From contig CM055200.1 of assembly GCA_029224185.1 (NCBI GenBank), positions 11,271,670 to 11,335,669 of the forward strand: a stretch of DNA of 64,000 nt, in the 5' to 3' direction. This document shows, piece after piece, positions 41,775 through 56,100 of this stretch (its first letter is position 1; every line of letters starts with the position of its first letter). Below the pieces are notes generated by a model that searched no databases, was not told the origin of the DNA, and saw only the letters and a list, made by a program, of their open reading frames with translations. Made by a program: the position numbers and the translations under genes. Source of the stretch: Karalla daura. Taxonomy: Eukaryota > Chordata > Actinopteri > Chaetodontiformes > Leiognathidae.

Positions 41775-42110
<336 letters not shown>

Positions 42111-43403
42111 TCATCACGACTCTTGGCTCCTTCAGCCGTTTATCTCCATTCAGCCGAGGCCCGGGCAGCCACAAGGAGACGCGTTTCAGATGCAAACTAG
42201 AAAATAAATGCGTTTTGCACGAGTAAGTAATTGGCTAAATAAAGCTTGGATCAAAGCTGTTTTTGGAATTAGGAGGACGCGGGCCAACATGACAAACTTA
42301 ATCAAACTACCTGTAACTGCTAACCAGGAAAACATTAACATCTTGCCATCTTTCCATTCATCCATCCATCCATCCATCCATCCATCCATTCTTACCCATA
42401 TAGTGCCCAAAAATGTCACCAGGGTCTGCTGGTGTTCACCTCCAACAGGTAATACACCCTGGACAGCTAAAAACTAAAAAACACATTCAGTATGACGTGG
42501 TTTATACTCTATCATTTACCTATAACATTTATATTTTGTTTAAACAAAACATCACAGTTTAATTGCTGATGAATCAGAGAGTGAGGGAGCAGTCACGTCC
42601 TCGTGCATATAGTAAACTATCATCTACACCCTGTATGCAAATCCAGGTCATTACATACACGTCTCGGTGAACGGTTTCAAGGATTTATCTTTTCACTTTA
42701 ATTCAGCTGTTTACTCTACACCTGCCTAGCTATTCCAGCCTGTAAAAGCTACGCGTCACGCTCATTTCTCACCCCGTTTAGATGCTCCTATCGCACGCTT
42801 CTGATTCTCAACAGAGTCGATTAAGTTGTGTTAAATGTGGTCGACTGTGCATCGCATCTGTGATAAGACTTCACAGTTTCGGGCCGTGTGGAAATAACCG
42901 TTCGTCTTTAAAGCCATATGGCTCGCTGATTGCCGGGGACGGGGGCCAACATACAGTACGGACAAAACGGGAAACCATGCTGCCGGCCTCCACAGCCAAG
43001 ATGCCACATTTCTAATGAGACACAGCTGTCCCACGTCTCAGAGAGCAGCTTCTAGTCAGCTGAGTGCCGTGCATCTGCATACTCATTCACACGACTCCAC
43101 ATTCTTCGAGTCTGTGTGCACAGCTTTACGCGCCGCTGTCAATCAGACACCCCCCACCACCACCACCACCACCCTCCCCTCCACTCTCTTCCTCCAACAC
43201 CCCCCCCCCCCCGACGCCTCCCCATCCCTCCCTCCTCTGCTGCAAAAAAAAACGCAGAAATCATTTATTCATGACACCCGGCATCTTAGAGCGGAATATC
43301 TGACTGATACTGATTCACAGGAATGAGCAGATATTATTAGACACACAACTGCGGCCTAATGGGGCAACATTCTCATTCCCAGTTTGACTTTGCACCCAGA
43401 GCT

Positions 43404-43440
<37 letters not shown>

Positions 43441-46305
43441 TCTCATTTCCATAGCAGCAGCAGTGTGGCAGCCGCGCTAAGGTTATGGCTGTCACTTTTC
43501 GCAAACATTTGCAGAGCGCGTTGGTGTTCGGCAAATGTTTGACACCGGGGCTCAGTCAGATGATACATTTCGGGTAGACGGCTGGCTTTTACACACTGCA
43601 CATAATTACACAAGTCTTTGACAAAGTGATGGAAATACTGAGTCAATCGTGCGCTTTCAGAAGCCCCCCCCCTCCCACTCCCCGTGCCCCGATGCAGTGA
43701 CGTTGCAGATTTACTATGATAGCGTCGGCGAGCGATAATGAGTCATTCAGTCATTACTGAAGCATTACTGGCCCTCTTAAGAGGATCGCGAATTAGCCCA
43801 GTGGCCTGATGATGAGATTCTTGGAAACCGCTCATTGATGTAACCTGATGCAACGCCATATACGGGAGAGGTGTCATGATCTGCATTAAAGCGCTTCCAC
43901 GGCCATTTACCTAGTAATAAAAATGGATGAAAGTGATGCGCCAGGGGCAGAGATAGCCCCGCTTTTATATCCTGTTGAGGGTCAGGTTCCTCATATCAAA
44001 CTGTACCCGGGATGCATCTAAATTAAACTTCTGGGGGGCTTTTTTTTTGTTTTGCTCTAATCTTTGAAATCAACTCTTCAGAGTAGAGCTGCAATAAACA
44101 ATGGTTTCTGTATTGTAGTCGATTTATCTGTCGACCACTTTCTCACTTGTTTGGTTCATAAAATGATGTGAAAATTGTTGAAACCTGTTATACAGACTCC
44201 AAGATTAAGCCATTAAATACCCTTTTCTTGCTACAATGGCATTCTTGTCAGAAATCTGAACCCATTCATATTTAAGAAGCTGCCTCAATGAACTACTATT
44301 GCATTAGCATTATTTTATCAGTCGACAAACAGTCGGTTACTTCAGAGGCAACAATGCTGCACAGCCGTGTGCACGGCTCACTGTTGCCACATTACAGTCA
44401 AGGACATTGTCTCCTAAGCCCTAATGATTGCAGGTGAAAACAAGTGAGAACTTTGTTATTCCTCCAAATCCCCAAAAGGCCACAGGGCCACCGTGAGACT
44501 TTTGCAAACAAGTGAACGCTGGCGGAATTATGCATGAGAACATGTGTTGTTTGGGGAACAGTGACATGAATATGATAACCACACTGCGCATGAATATTAT
44601 AAACTGCAAAAAGCTTTTTTTTCATGAACTTCTAGATCAAGTTGCATGTTCAGGATTAGCCTGTCAATATTCTACGTCTGTCTCATATTCAACAAAGCCC
44701 ACGATGTGAGCACGGCAACAATGAATTGATCTTCCGTCTTATTTTTCTTTCTACCTTTGGCCTTCATTTTCGTCTGTAACCTTTTGAACAAACAACAAAG
44801 GCCACCAGTGATCCCAATCCCAGAATGTCTGCCGTTTTCAGAAGTTATACGGCCTTTCTTTTTTTAAGCATATATACGTGTGTGACCCATTTTGAAATGA
44901 AAAGTCTTCAGTGGGAATGATTGAGCTTGAGCTCGGGGGTGAGAGCGGGTTTTGGTCCTTTTATTGGTCCCTCAATAGCGTGAATAAAAGGCGCCCCCAT
45001 CTTTTTATCCATCCAGGGCTGAACACAGCGATTCTGTCTTTTCAGACATCTTCCACAGGTAGCAGTGCGGATCCTGGCCCAGTGTGTTTGCCCATTAAAA
45101 CCGCGCTGTAGCACTAGGCGTCGGGTTGGTGGTTTTCTTGTCAGGCTCTCGTGGAGGAGGAAAACATCCTGCCACCGCTCCACTGAAGCACTGCGATTGT
45201 TGTGGCATCTGCGTAAAGTCGAGTGTTTGCACATCTGTCACGCAAGGCGCAAAACAACTACAAGGAAAAACCTCTGCCCAACGAAGCAATATGCGAGATT
45301 ACGCAACGTTCACCTGTAGATGCCATGTTGTTTTTGGCTGAGAATATTTATGTCGGATCCGCCGGGGTGCTACCGAGCAACACAAATGCGCAAAGTGCGG
45401 CCGGGTGATAAATAATCCAGGGCTCGCAGAGGATGCGGGAGACGGCTGCTGAGCCGTGTCGCCCTGCACACTAAAGCCGGCCTGTTCCGCTCTCCAACAC
45501 GACTCAGACGCGGTGCGTGGAGGAGAAAAATCAATCTAGCCGGACCTGGAGGAGAAATGACAAGAGAGAGAGAGAGAGAAAGAGAGAGGGAGAGGGAGGG
45601 GGGCTCGGATTACTGCGATGGACTCAAGTCAGCTCCGCTAACGCCACTTCATAGGTCCTCTCAGCTGTTTATCGCATCAGAGACGCATCTGCATCACATC
45701 TCCGCAGCACACACACACACACACGCACACACTTGTGGGAAATTAGTCAAGGAAGCCGGATCCCCGCAGATTTTCGAGAATTTGACATTTTGATGAATAG
45801 ATGCGTTTTCAATGGAGCCACAATTCCATTTGAAAAAGAAGAAACACATAATTAAGTGAATTGCAGCCGTCAAGCGGGGCCTCGGCGGGTCTAGAGAGCT
45901 GTGCGGGACAGATAGCCTCTGTCCACAGGCCTGCCTGCTTCTCAGCGGCTGGAGGAGAGCTCCACAGTGTTCAGAGAGGCGGCACATAATAATACGGGAT
46001 TTAGATGACGGCTGCCTCGTATTTCAAACACATCCATAGCAACCGGCGTGTGTGTGAGCACTCAGTCAAGGTTCCTCGATACAAAGCACATAGTTGTCAG
46101 TCCGTCTGCCTCAGCCTCAGCCTGAGCGCGTCCTGCAGAAAGGAGAGATGAGCGCAGACGCAGGCTGCTCACAGCATCACTGTGGATAATGGGGGCTCAG
46201 TCTTTGTGACTGTGAGTGTGTGTGTGTGTGTGTTTACAGGGCACATGTTTCCAGATGAGACAAAAACATCTGGTTAGACAGTGGTTTTCAGTTGCACCTC
46301 TGCGC

Positions 46306-46319
46306 TCAGCAGATGGCGC
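46306..46319 (+). promoter_or_regulatory. CTCF-like motif
   Basis: TCAGCAGATGGCGC matches the CTCF core CCASYAGRKGGCRS at 13 of 14 positions (first base differs). It lies just beyond the GGPS1 poly(A) signal. Confidence 0.45.
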
Positions 46320-46414
46320 CGCTCGTCTCTCTCGTCTCGCTCCAGCATCTCAACCACGGTCATGCAACAGTTAGATGTGACGGCCCGCGCACAGAGGTCG
46401 AGACAAACCCACGG

Positions 46415-47156
46415 GTTATCTTTAAACGGTTGATTTTATTGCAATAGGATGCAAATAATGCCGTCGACAACAGTGCTTTCTCACACATGCCGGGGTTGAA
46501 GCCCCTTCAGTGAAGTGACAGAGCTGTGCTCGACGTGAGCCCGGTGGAAACGCAGTCCACAGCGAACCAAGGCGTCAACAAGTATTCACGGAGAGCCGGG
46601 CGTAAACACTGTGAGAGCTACTTTGCATATATTGCCAGCACGTTATATAACAAGTAGACAATAGGGTCGCAGAGGTCTTTGCAGGATTGGCACTGTGGCG
46701 GCTTAATGATTAAGGACCCCCCCCCCCACAAATCGCACATCATACACTCCAGACAACATTTTAAACAAGCTCTCACTCTGCCCTAGATAAACTGTTTTCA
46801 TTCGGTGGCAAAATACAAAAAAAAAAAAAAACACAAAATCAACACGTGCACAGAAGTGCACATGAAAAGGCAGGCTTTTTTAAGCTTTGTTGCCGTCTTA
46901 TTCCCCATTCTGAGAGAAGTGAAACCCTAAAACCACAGCAAGTTGGTTTCTCTTTGAACGGACTCCTCGCGCCGGCAGCGCAGCACGACTTGCTGATGTG
47001 CAACACTTTGCAGGATTCAGTCGAGCACATGAAAGAGAGAGGCCACGTTTTGGAGGCGGTGGAAGCTGTCAACCAGAGTGTCCAGTGATTCAAAGTGTGT
47101 GTGTGTGTGTGTATGTTGGTGGAGTGTGTAGGCGTGCGGTTGCAGCAGCACTGAGG
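46415..47156 (-). other. ggps1: GGPS1 3' UTR with poly(A) signal at 46435-46440
   Basis: On the minus strand AATAAA lies at 46440-46435, about 720 nt after the stop. The UTR includes an A/T homopolymer (about 46819-46832) and a short GT/CA run near 47095-47113. Confidence 0.65.
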
Positions 47157-50100
47157 TCAGTGGTTGTGGCTGGACTCGGCCTGGCCGCCGGACTTGGCCG
47201 TGGCCTCGTCCTCGTGGTGCATTTGGCTGAGCTGCTTGACCAGGCTCTCCAGCTGAGGGTTCCCCCCGAACTCCTTGATGAGGCGGTAGGCCTCCACCTC
47301 CAGGTCCCGCAGGGTCTGCCGGGTGTAGGCGAAGGAGCCCACCTTCTCCAGGTAGTCCACGCAGTAGCGCTTGATGTCCATGTTCTCGGTGCGCTGCCGC
47401 AGAATGTTCTGCACCTGCGTGCTCTCGGGCCGCGACCAGATGGCGTGGATGGTGGGGAAGGAGAACTTCCCCTCCGTCAGGTCCTCGCAGAAGCTCTTGT
47501 TCTCGCTGTACTCGCGCGAGCTCAGGTTGGCGTAGTCATCGCGGATCTGGAAGAAGAGGCCCAGCGTGTCCAGCAGCGGCTTCAGGTCCTGCTTCCAGTC
47601 GGAGAAGAGCTGCATGAGGCCCACGGCCAGGCCGAACAGGCCGCCCGTCTTCTGCAGCACCATGTTGCGGTACTCCTGCTCGGTGGGGCAGCTGTAGTTG
47701 TCCCGCCAGTGGATGTCCAGGCCCTGGCCGCGGTGCAGCTCCAGCAGCTGCCGCGTGAACACCCGCACCGCCTCGGGGTGCTCCAGGGTCAGCACCTTCT
47801 CCAGGCCCAGGAAGTAGACGTAGTTGGCCGAGTTGATGACCGAGGGGATGCCGTAGATGCTGTGGGCCACGGGGAAGCCGCGGCGCAGCTTGGAGCTGTC
47901 CTCGATGTCGTCGATGAGCAGACTGGCGTTGTGGAGCATCTCCGTCACCTCGATGATCACCTGTCCAGCACAAAACAGTACGGGTTAGGCTGAGGAACTG
48001 CACTGTGGCTATAAAAATAAATAAATAAATAAAACAATAATCTCAGCTCTCAGACTCTGCTACAATAATGCCCCACAGGTCATTCAAAGTATCAGTGCAT
48101 TACCGCGTGTGACCAGCAGAGGGCGCCACGTCTACACGCTTGCCCGGCTGCCCTGACGGTCGCTGCAGCTGAGACGGAGCAGACAGTCGGAGGGGCTCAG
48201 CTAAAGCCGCCTGCAGACTGAAGCCGTAGCAGATTCCCAGAGACGGCCGGGCCGTCCCTCCTATTAGCTCGCCTGTCTAAAGCTGGGACGCTTGGAGCTG
48301 GCCGGCCAATCAGCGGCTCCCCTCAGCTTAGAGGAGACGCTGCGACGCGGCTGTGAGATGACATGTGACAGTGCGAGGCTTAGCACGCGCTCACCTCACG
48401 CGGCTCCATCACCGTCTGCAGCCAGCGTCAACATGGACCCGCACACTCTCTCCACCAGTGACAGCCTGCACTGATACTCTGTCAAACGACTGGAGCGGCC
48501 GTCTGTCAGCCGTGGTTAAAGTGCCCCCCCTAGTGATTTGTTTGTTTGTTTCGGAGCCACATGTGAGCGATGACGGCCCGGGGCTGCCGTCAGGAGTCTG
48601 CTGTCTGGAGCTGGAGGCCTGCAGCCTGCTGGAGAGACGAGTGCTGTGGCCCAGTAGTGAAAGCTGTTGGTACGGGGCCGGGGAGGCACAAAGAGAGGCT
48701 GAGTGGGTCAGGCACAAGGCCAAGGCTCGGCCAGATGAGCAGTGCATCCGCCAAACACAACCTTTTCCTAGTGCAGGGTCCCTACAGTGTTCACCCTGCA
48801 ACCTCAGCGAGAGGAGGAGAGGAGGAGGAGGCAGACGATGCCAGGCCAGAAAACAGAGGATTCAAGGGCTGAGTGTGATCTCTATGTACAGCTCCCTGTC
48901 AGGATTAAAACCCGCACGCTAACACTCCTCAGGTTCGGGACCTTTCAGTGTCTGGTGGTAGTAGTGCATTTGTCGCTGTGTGGAGCTGCAGGTGCTCCAA
49001 GTCCCCGCTGCTCCACAAGACTTCAACCATTATCACCAGAGGTTACACAAGTCGGAAACGGTCTTTGGCCAGGCTACAATCAGTGGTCCATTAGAGTCCA
49101 ACACATTGAATAGAAATAACTTTGGAGCAGAAAGGTCAGCTCACAGCACAGCACACTCCAAGAGACTGCAGTAGGCTCCGAGCAACACACACACACACAC
49201 ACCTCAGCCAGACTGGTCACACACACACACACGATCACACACTGTGACAGCCAAACACAACGTCTCTCTCAGGAAGAAAAGCAAAAGGAGAAGAGAACAA
49301 GGCAGATATCCCACTGATAAGCCACTATGATCTTCATCTTTGATTTATGCTTCCTCCCAAACCATGCATGTTCAGGTCAGCCGGAGACTCTAAATTGCCC
49401 TGAAGTGTGAGACTGAACTGTGTGTGTGTCCTAAGAAAGAAAGATGGGCTCTAGCAGACCCCTGCAAACCAATTCACCTACATAGTGCATTATATAATTC
49501 TCCCCTTTGTTCCAATCAGTTATCTTATTTTTGTGTGTGTGTATAATCCGGTATTTATCCTTGTTATACATAAAACCCATTTACAACCAGTTGCACGCTT
49601 GCAAATGTTTGCCTTCATAAAGGAGTAACATGAAGAGAAAAGAACGGAGGTGCCATTTCAGCAAACGGTTTATATCTAAAGTGTGAGGCCGTTGACTCTG
49701 GCGTCTGCACACTTAACGGATCATGAGATGAGGTGTCGAGATGTGCCTGACAAACTGGCTCCTGCGCCCCTGCAATCCAATGCTCGTACCCAGAAATGTA
49801 AACAGGTTACCCCCCCCACACACACACATACAGGTGACTACTATTATCCAGCCACTGCATCCGTTATCTTACCAGCTTTGTACACACACACACACACACA
49901 CACACATCCTGAGACCACCCATGAACATGCCATCTCCACACAGATGGACCTGGACTATGATGGAACCAGTTCTGGAAGACAACAACTCATCTATGAACTA
50001 AGCCGCATTTCAATCACTGATAAACCGCATTAACAGAACAACTAATCGACGAATCAAGTAAGTAAGACGTTTCTTGGAATGAGAAACTGTGGCCCATTAT

Positions 50101-53100
50101 CATCACTGTCACTCAGGCATCAAACGCCTTTTGAGACATGACAATAGGAGCTGGTTTTGTAGCATGCGTGACATGTGGTTTGGCTCTGCTGCATTACTGT
50201 TTTACACATTTCTCATGTATGGAACACACTTTCATTCAATCCCCACAACCATACCGTTGCTTCTGTGTCTGACCGACTCGACCATTGTTCCTACTCCTGT
50301 ATCCTTTAAGCATCGAGTAGATCCGCCTTGTGCATTCAGTGTGGGATGTTCTGCATGAACCGGCGAGGCTTCAGACCACGTTGGACCGCTCCATACTGCA
50401 GCAGCCGCTGCACATCAGAGCTGACCTGCATCAGTCAGCTGAAACCCTGCGGGTGGCTCGCACACCTTCGCACTGCCCGACCCCTGTTTTCAGACTTCAA
50501 AAAAAAAAAAAAAAAAAAGACGAGAGAGGCCAGAACCTACTTTTCTATACTGTCAAAGAGCGCGAGGAGGCCTTTGGAATTTCCCCTGAAGCTCCAGCGC
50601 CCTGTGCTCTACCACTAGGGCGCAGAGCGGGGGAGCACATATGGGGCGAGTTGATAAAAAATTCATTGCCAAACGAAGGAGACAGTGTGCCACTGTCACT
50701 GCCTCCCATCCGTCTGAAGGCCCGGTTGTTTCCATGGTGGCGACTCCTTGGCAGCAGTGTGCTAATGATGACGAGAGGAGTCTGCGTGAAGGGTTCAGCC
50801 GGAGTTTACAGGGCTGCTACACACACACACACACACAGAAGGGGGAGAAAGGGGGAGTCAAAGGAGCGTGTGTGTGTGTGTGTGTGTGAGGAGGGGGCAC
50901 TGCTCCTCCATATGCGAGGTGAACTGAAACCTCAGCTACCCGTTGTGCGGAGCGTAATAAATTCCGTCTGAAGTGGAAATATCAGGAGCAGGGATTTGTT
51001 TGCAATCTATCGTTTCGTCTCCACCAGCAACCCAGCAGTCACATTTCAATGTGCGGCACAGGTGGATCAGAACTGACGATCTCAGTGTTTCAGTCGAGGG
51101 ATGCAGCAGCGGCGGCGGTGGATTGTGGAAATCTTCAAAAGGGGCGCTCGCGTTGCTCCCTTGATCCAGCAGGAGGACAGGCCGACATGACAATGATGAT
51201 CTGGTACATTCGATAATTCCTCACAAGACACCCACAAAGTGTATTACAGGCAGCTTTTTTTTTCTTAATCGAAGACTGAAAGGAGTAATCCCATCCAGGG
51301 GAAGACTTTCAAACCGGAGCTCCAGATTTTCAGACAGGTGTGTGAAAGCTCACACAAACTGTGGATCGGACTCTGGTCCACCTGAAAATGTGGGTCCCGG
51401 TCCGAACCAGACTACCTAGTGAACCAGAAGGGTTCGCTGGATAGTCCTCTGTGGTTTTACGTAGTAAGAATGAAGATTAAAGACTGAACAGAGAGTGAGA
51501 GCTGGGTCACCGGCTGTCACTTCTTCCAGATCGGCACTAGTTTCAGCCAACAGCGCCCCAAGTGGACAGCCGTTGTAACTGCGTGATGTTTGGTCCACCC
51601 TCAGAAGCGCAGTGTGAAAGCAGCCCGAACTAAAGTGAAGACGCTTTCAATGAAAGTCCCGGACCGTCCTGGTGCGAAAGCGCCCTGACATTATTGTGCT
51701 CCACTAGCAGCTGAAATGACCACAGGAGACAACAGTGCTGCGCTGCAGAGCCAAGTTTCCTCTGTTTGGGGGGAGGCTTTATAAAACATTCAGGGACAAA
51801 GGGAGACCTGTTGAACAGCAGACCTAATGAGACCTGACAGGCTCGGCACTTAGCATTCTGCACCGAGAGACGCACGTCCACTCAGAGAGCACAAATTACT
51901 CTCCATAACTTCATCGCGGGACACAGGACTAGTTGTCAGCCATAACAATGCTAATGCTCTCGGTATAATAAGGTCGACGACCCGATATCTCTCGGCAGAC
52001 AGCGAGGAGGGTCCGGCTCAGGCACAACCAATAAACCCTGAATGGCTAATCCGAAATTAATCGGAGGGAGGCAGCGCTGGCTGTGTCTGTTGCAGCCTGG
52101 AGAGGCTGCAATGTATGTTACGACACGGTGATGGATGAGCGGAGGCGTGTGTTTGCCGGGGACTTGAGTCATGCTAATCCTGAGCTCGCAGAGCCGATTG
52201 GAGTGCCGGAGCCCGAGGAGGCAGGAGGCTCTCGCCGGAGCTCCATGTGGGTGCACCAGCACGTCTTAAAATACACAACTGTGTCCCTGCACGCTGCCAG
52301 AGCGTCCCCCTCTCACTCTTATTCACTGCAGTAGTAGAACAATTTAGCAGCCGTGACCGAGCCATTCTCATTCAGAAAGCATGAATCAACACTGATTTTA
52401 CGGCTTTGCTTACAAAAAAAAAAAAAAACAGTGTCATCATACTCCACTGTCAGCACCAACTATCGACCATCATCCCACTTCCAAAACAATGTGTTAATCA
52501 CATTTTCTTGTGCAACATTATCAACATAAAACACCCTGGTGATCAGCCCTGTCACATTATGGGAAGTCTACAGCTGACGAAACTGATGTGCTGTGCGGTC
52601 GACTATTTCCCATGAAACTTTCAATACCAGCAGAACTACAACAATAGAGAGTATGAGGGTCAGTTTTGCAGCAACCTGCTTGACAGTGACTCAGAGGATG
52701 ACTCCCTTTCTCGGCTCGAACGGACCTTTACTCTTTTCAGATGGTGCGGGGTGGTGATGAGTATTAAGATGAGACAGCGAGAGGAGTTGGACTTGTCGCG
52801 GGTACGAGTGGGAGACTTCAAAGTAATACACTGAACTGGCTAACCCAGTCCTCCAAAGCGGCGGTGGCAATAGTAGTAGTAATAGTAGTAGTAGTGGTAG
52901 TAGTAGGAGGTGGTGGGGGAGGAGAACAGATTGCGTATCACATGGCCAGCCTGCCTGCAGACTCATAAAGATGTCCCGGGTGTGCACACCAAAACAGGAA
53001 GCAGAAACCATGAATGAAGCAACGTGCATGTCATTAACGCCTGCTGCAGAACAAGTCTCCTGTCAAACCATGCGAGCAGGAACAATAATCAAACGAAGAA

Positions 53101-56100
53101 ATATCCTGTTTGACACCACCGTGTTATTCTTTCATACCCACATGGTAATGAAAACTTGATGACTGTGTTGTATTGTATTGCATTGCATTGCGGCCGACAA
53201 TAACTTGTTGGCAGGCTTTGTATCCCTTGCCTTTTGTTTTCCTTTTCTTTTGAGCCGAATTTTGAGAGGTGCTCTCTGTGAGATTATCAAATGAACATAT
53301 TCATTCCACCACGGAGCGACTTGAAAGCTCTGTGAGCAGACGCTCTGAAATCGAACAGTGGATGTGGCAGACAAAGGCTGCCTTTATTTTAAACGAACGA
53401 TAGAGCAAACAATGGGGAAGTTAGGAACAAAGTCCACGGTGGCAGGACTACATCAGTGTAGCAGTAGCAGCAAAACAAAATGATTTAATTGGCAAAACAG
53501 AATCAATACAAAAGACATACACAAAGACACAAACGGGCTACTTTGTACTTTGTTACACCTACGTAAACCAGCCAAACACATGACTACAGCTCAGTGCATT
53601 TACACATGGTCAAGACAACCTGATGAAGTCTGAACTGAGCATCAGGATGGGCAAGAAATGGGATTTAAGTGACTTTGAAGATGGCAGGGTCGTTGTTACC
53701 AGGCTGGCTGCTCTTACCGTTTCAGAAATTGCTTATCTAATGGGATTTTTACAGGCATCCGTCTCCAGGTTTAATGGCCGAAAGAGGAGAAAATATCCAG
53801 CGAGAGGCTGTTCTCGGGGCAAAAACTGCCTTGCTGATACCAGAGATAAGAGCAGAACGGCCAGACTCGTCTGGGATAATAGATGGGCAACAGTTACTCG
53901 CATAACCACCCATCACAACCAAGATACCCAGAAGACCAAGCTCATTAGTACTAGTTGAACACTGTTTAAATAACAAGTACGTCAGTTCGATCTACTCCAA
54001 TGGCCTGAACGGTCAACAGATCACAATCCTATAGCACCTATAGATTTGTTAGAATAGAAGATTCAAGAACTGTGTGATGCTAGCATATCAATATGGGCCA
54101 AAATCTCAGAGGAATGTTTCCAGCACCTTGTTGAAACTTGCTGAAGCCACAAAGGGCAAAAGTGGGTCCAATCTGGGACAAACAAGGTGTACCTAATAAA
54201 GTGGCCGGCAGGGTATATTATATATTAAAGGTCCAGGTGTTTTCACGACAATAAGGTGTAGACAAAATGCCCATAAGAGGAACATGAATTTGGTCTTCCA
54301 GCACAAGGTCGGCGATGTGCTGGCTGTTCCTCCAACTGGCAAAAAAGCCTTTTTTAAATGGCTCCAAAGAGTGGCTGAGTGGGCGGCCATTCACATGGGC
54401 TAATGGGTTGTGCCTTACAGCAGTCAAACCTCACAATCATCTCCTAAATGGTTGACAGACCCACAACGAATCCCTGTGCCACCCACCATCCCTCTGCAGC
54501 TCACTTCAGCATGCATGCAACACAGCAAGCAGGAACCACAGAGAACCAGCTGATGACAGAAGTCCTGCAAGTCTGAGATCCAGACGACGCTGGATGTGTG
54601 AGAGAGCAACTCCCAAATAAAGTCAACTGTCCCCTGGTAACTTCTGAAGGACAACTTGCAAGGCAAACTCCTCTGAAGTGACAAAACAACATCAACATGG
54701 GCAAAAAAAAAAAAAACCCTGTAACCGACCTCTACAGCTCATGAAATCTGCATTTCAGGCACAACAGATTTTGAACCTACAGATCAAACAAATATAGAAA
54801 GAGTAACTGCTGTTCCCGGAGCGCCGCTTCAGCAGTTTTTGTTTCGTTCCACTTGATCCGCAGTGGCGTTAACAACCTCCTGTAATCAATCACGGATGTG
54901 CTACGCTCTCTGACCAAGCTTTGCATTTAAATTCAGTTTTGAGCAACTCCGATAACAGAACAGTCTGAGTGCCTCACAAAATAAATGTCCTGATCCGAGC
55001 AGACTGCAAGATCATTTCACTTCGGCGGACCCATCTGCGGTGATAAACATCTGGCAGCTCTGAATGTTAAAAGGCTCGAAATAGCCCATTTCTCACCTGC
55101 AGTTTGTCCTCGGGAACATTGAGCCAATGGTTAAATGCCTGCGACAGTTTTGTCCTCACTTGTTTTCCTGGGAAGAAAAAGAACAAAAAAAAAAAAAAGT
55201 CAAACGGTATAAAATGAAATCATTCATCATGCTACATCATCATCAGCAGCAGCAGCAGCAGCTCATTTTACATTTAAATTGAGACTTTCCACCATTAGCA
55301 TTTCTTTTTTGGAGATGCCGCGCAGCAGACGTTGGGAATTAGCGCATGCCTGCGGGGAGAAATGCCGCTTTAGAAACCGTTACCTTGTCATAATTTCAGC
55401 CAATATAAACTACGGGTAAACTTGACACTGATCTCATCCTCGCTGCTGTAAACACAGAGCACCGCTGCGCGGGGGGAAAAAAACAGCCCCAAAACGAGGT
55501 CTAATGAGACCAATAAAACAGAAATATTTCAAGCCCAACGACAGCAAGCAGCGAATAATACCATTAACGGCGACTTTGTCTCTGCACCGCAGAGCTAATT
55601 CACAGTTAAACCGGCAGGTCATTATGGGTGCACATCTCTGTTTAGGCAACAGTGGAGGTGGGACGTGACCTGGAAAGAGCAACTTGAGGAGTCAAAATAT
55701 AAAAGTCTTGGAGCTGCTCTAAATGAGGCCCAGGAAGCTGTCTGTTGTTTAAAGACAAGTTTTAATGGGAGTGTTTGTCTGACCCATTGGACTCGGCAGT
55801 AAAGCTGTTCCTAGCTGAGTGCTCACATCCACAATCTAATCGATAACGAGGGTAAGCACAGCTGTATGAGAAGCTGAATGTCTGTGGCAAGACATCATTT
55901 TTATATTATGCGTGTAAATGACACAGTGGAGGGGCGACAGAGAAAGATCCTGCCAACTAAGTGAGACTCCCAGGACTTGTCCTATTTACCCAAATAAAAT
56001 GCTGTCGTTAGGCCAGTCCCTTCTCCAGTGACAAAAAGTGACCAAATCCGGAGGGACAAATAAAGTCCGTCTCCAGGACAGCTGCACATGAGACATTAGG

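Noticed and set aside
46998..47993. Plus-strand ORF of 331 codons over the GGPS1 last exon
   Set aside because: It is the antisense shadow of the GC-rich GGPS1 coding exon; the translation has no recognisable family, while the minus frame is unmistakable GGPS1.
50500..50520. Poly(A) run as evidence of a processed pseudogene
   Set aside because: The sequence before the A run has no similarity to a recognisable coding sequence, and there is no clear flanking duplication.
50595..50640. tRNA-like A-box (minus strand, gtggtagagca)
   Set aside because: No B-box or cloverleaf follows within a tRNA length, so neither a tRNA gene nor a clear tRNA-derived SINE can be supported.
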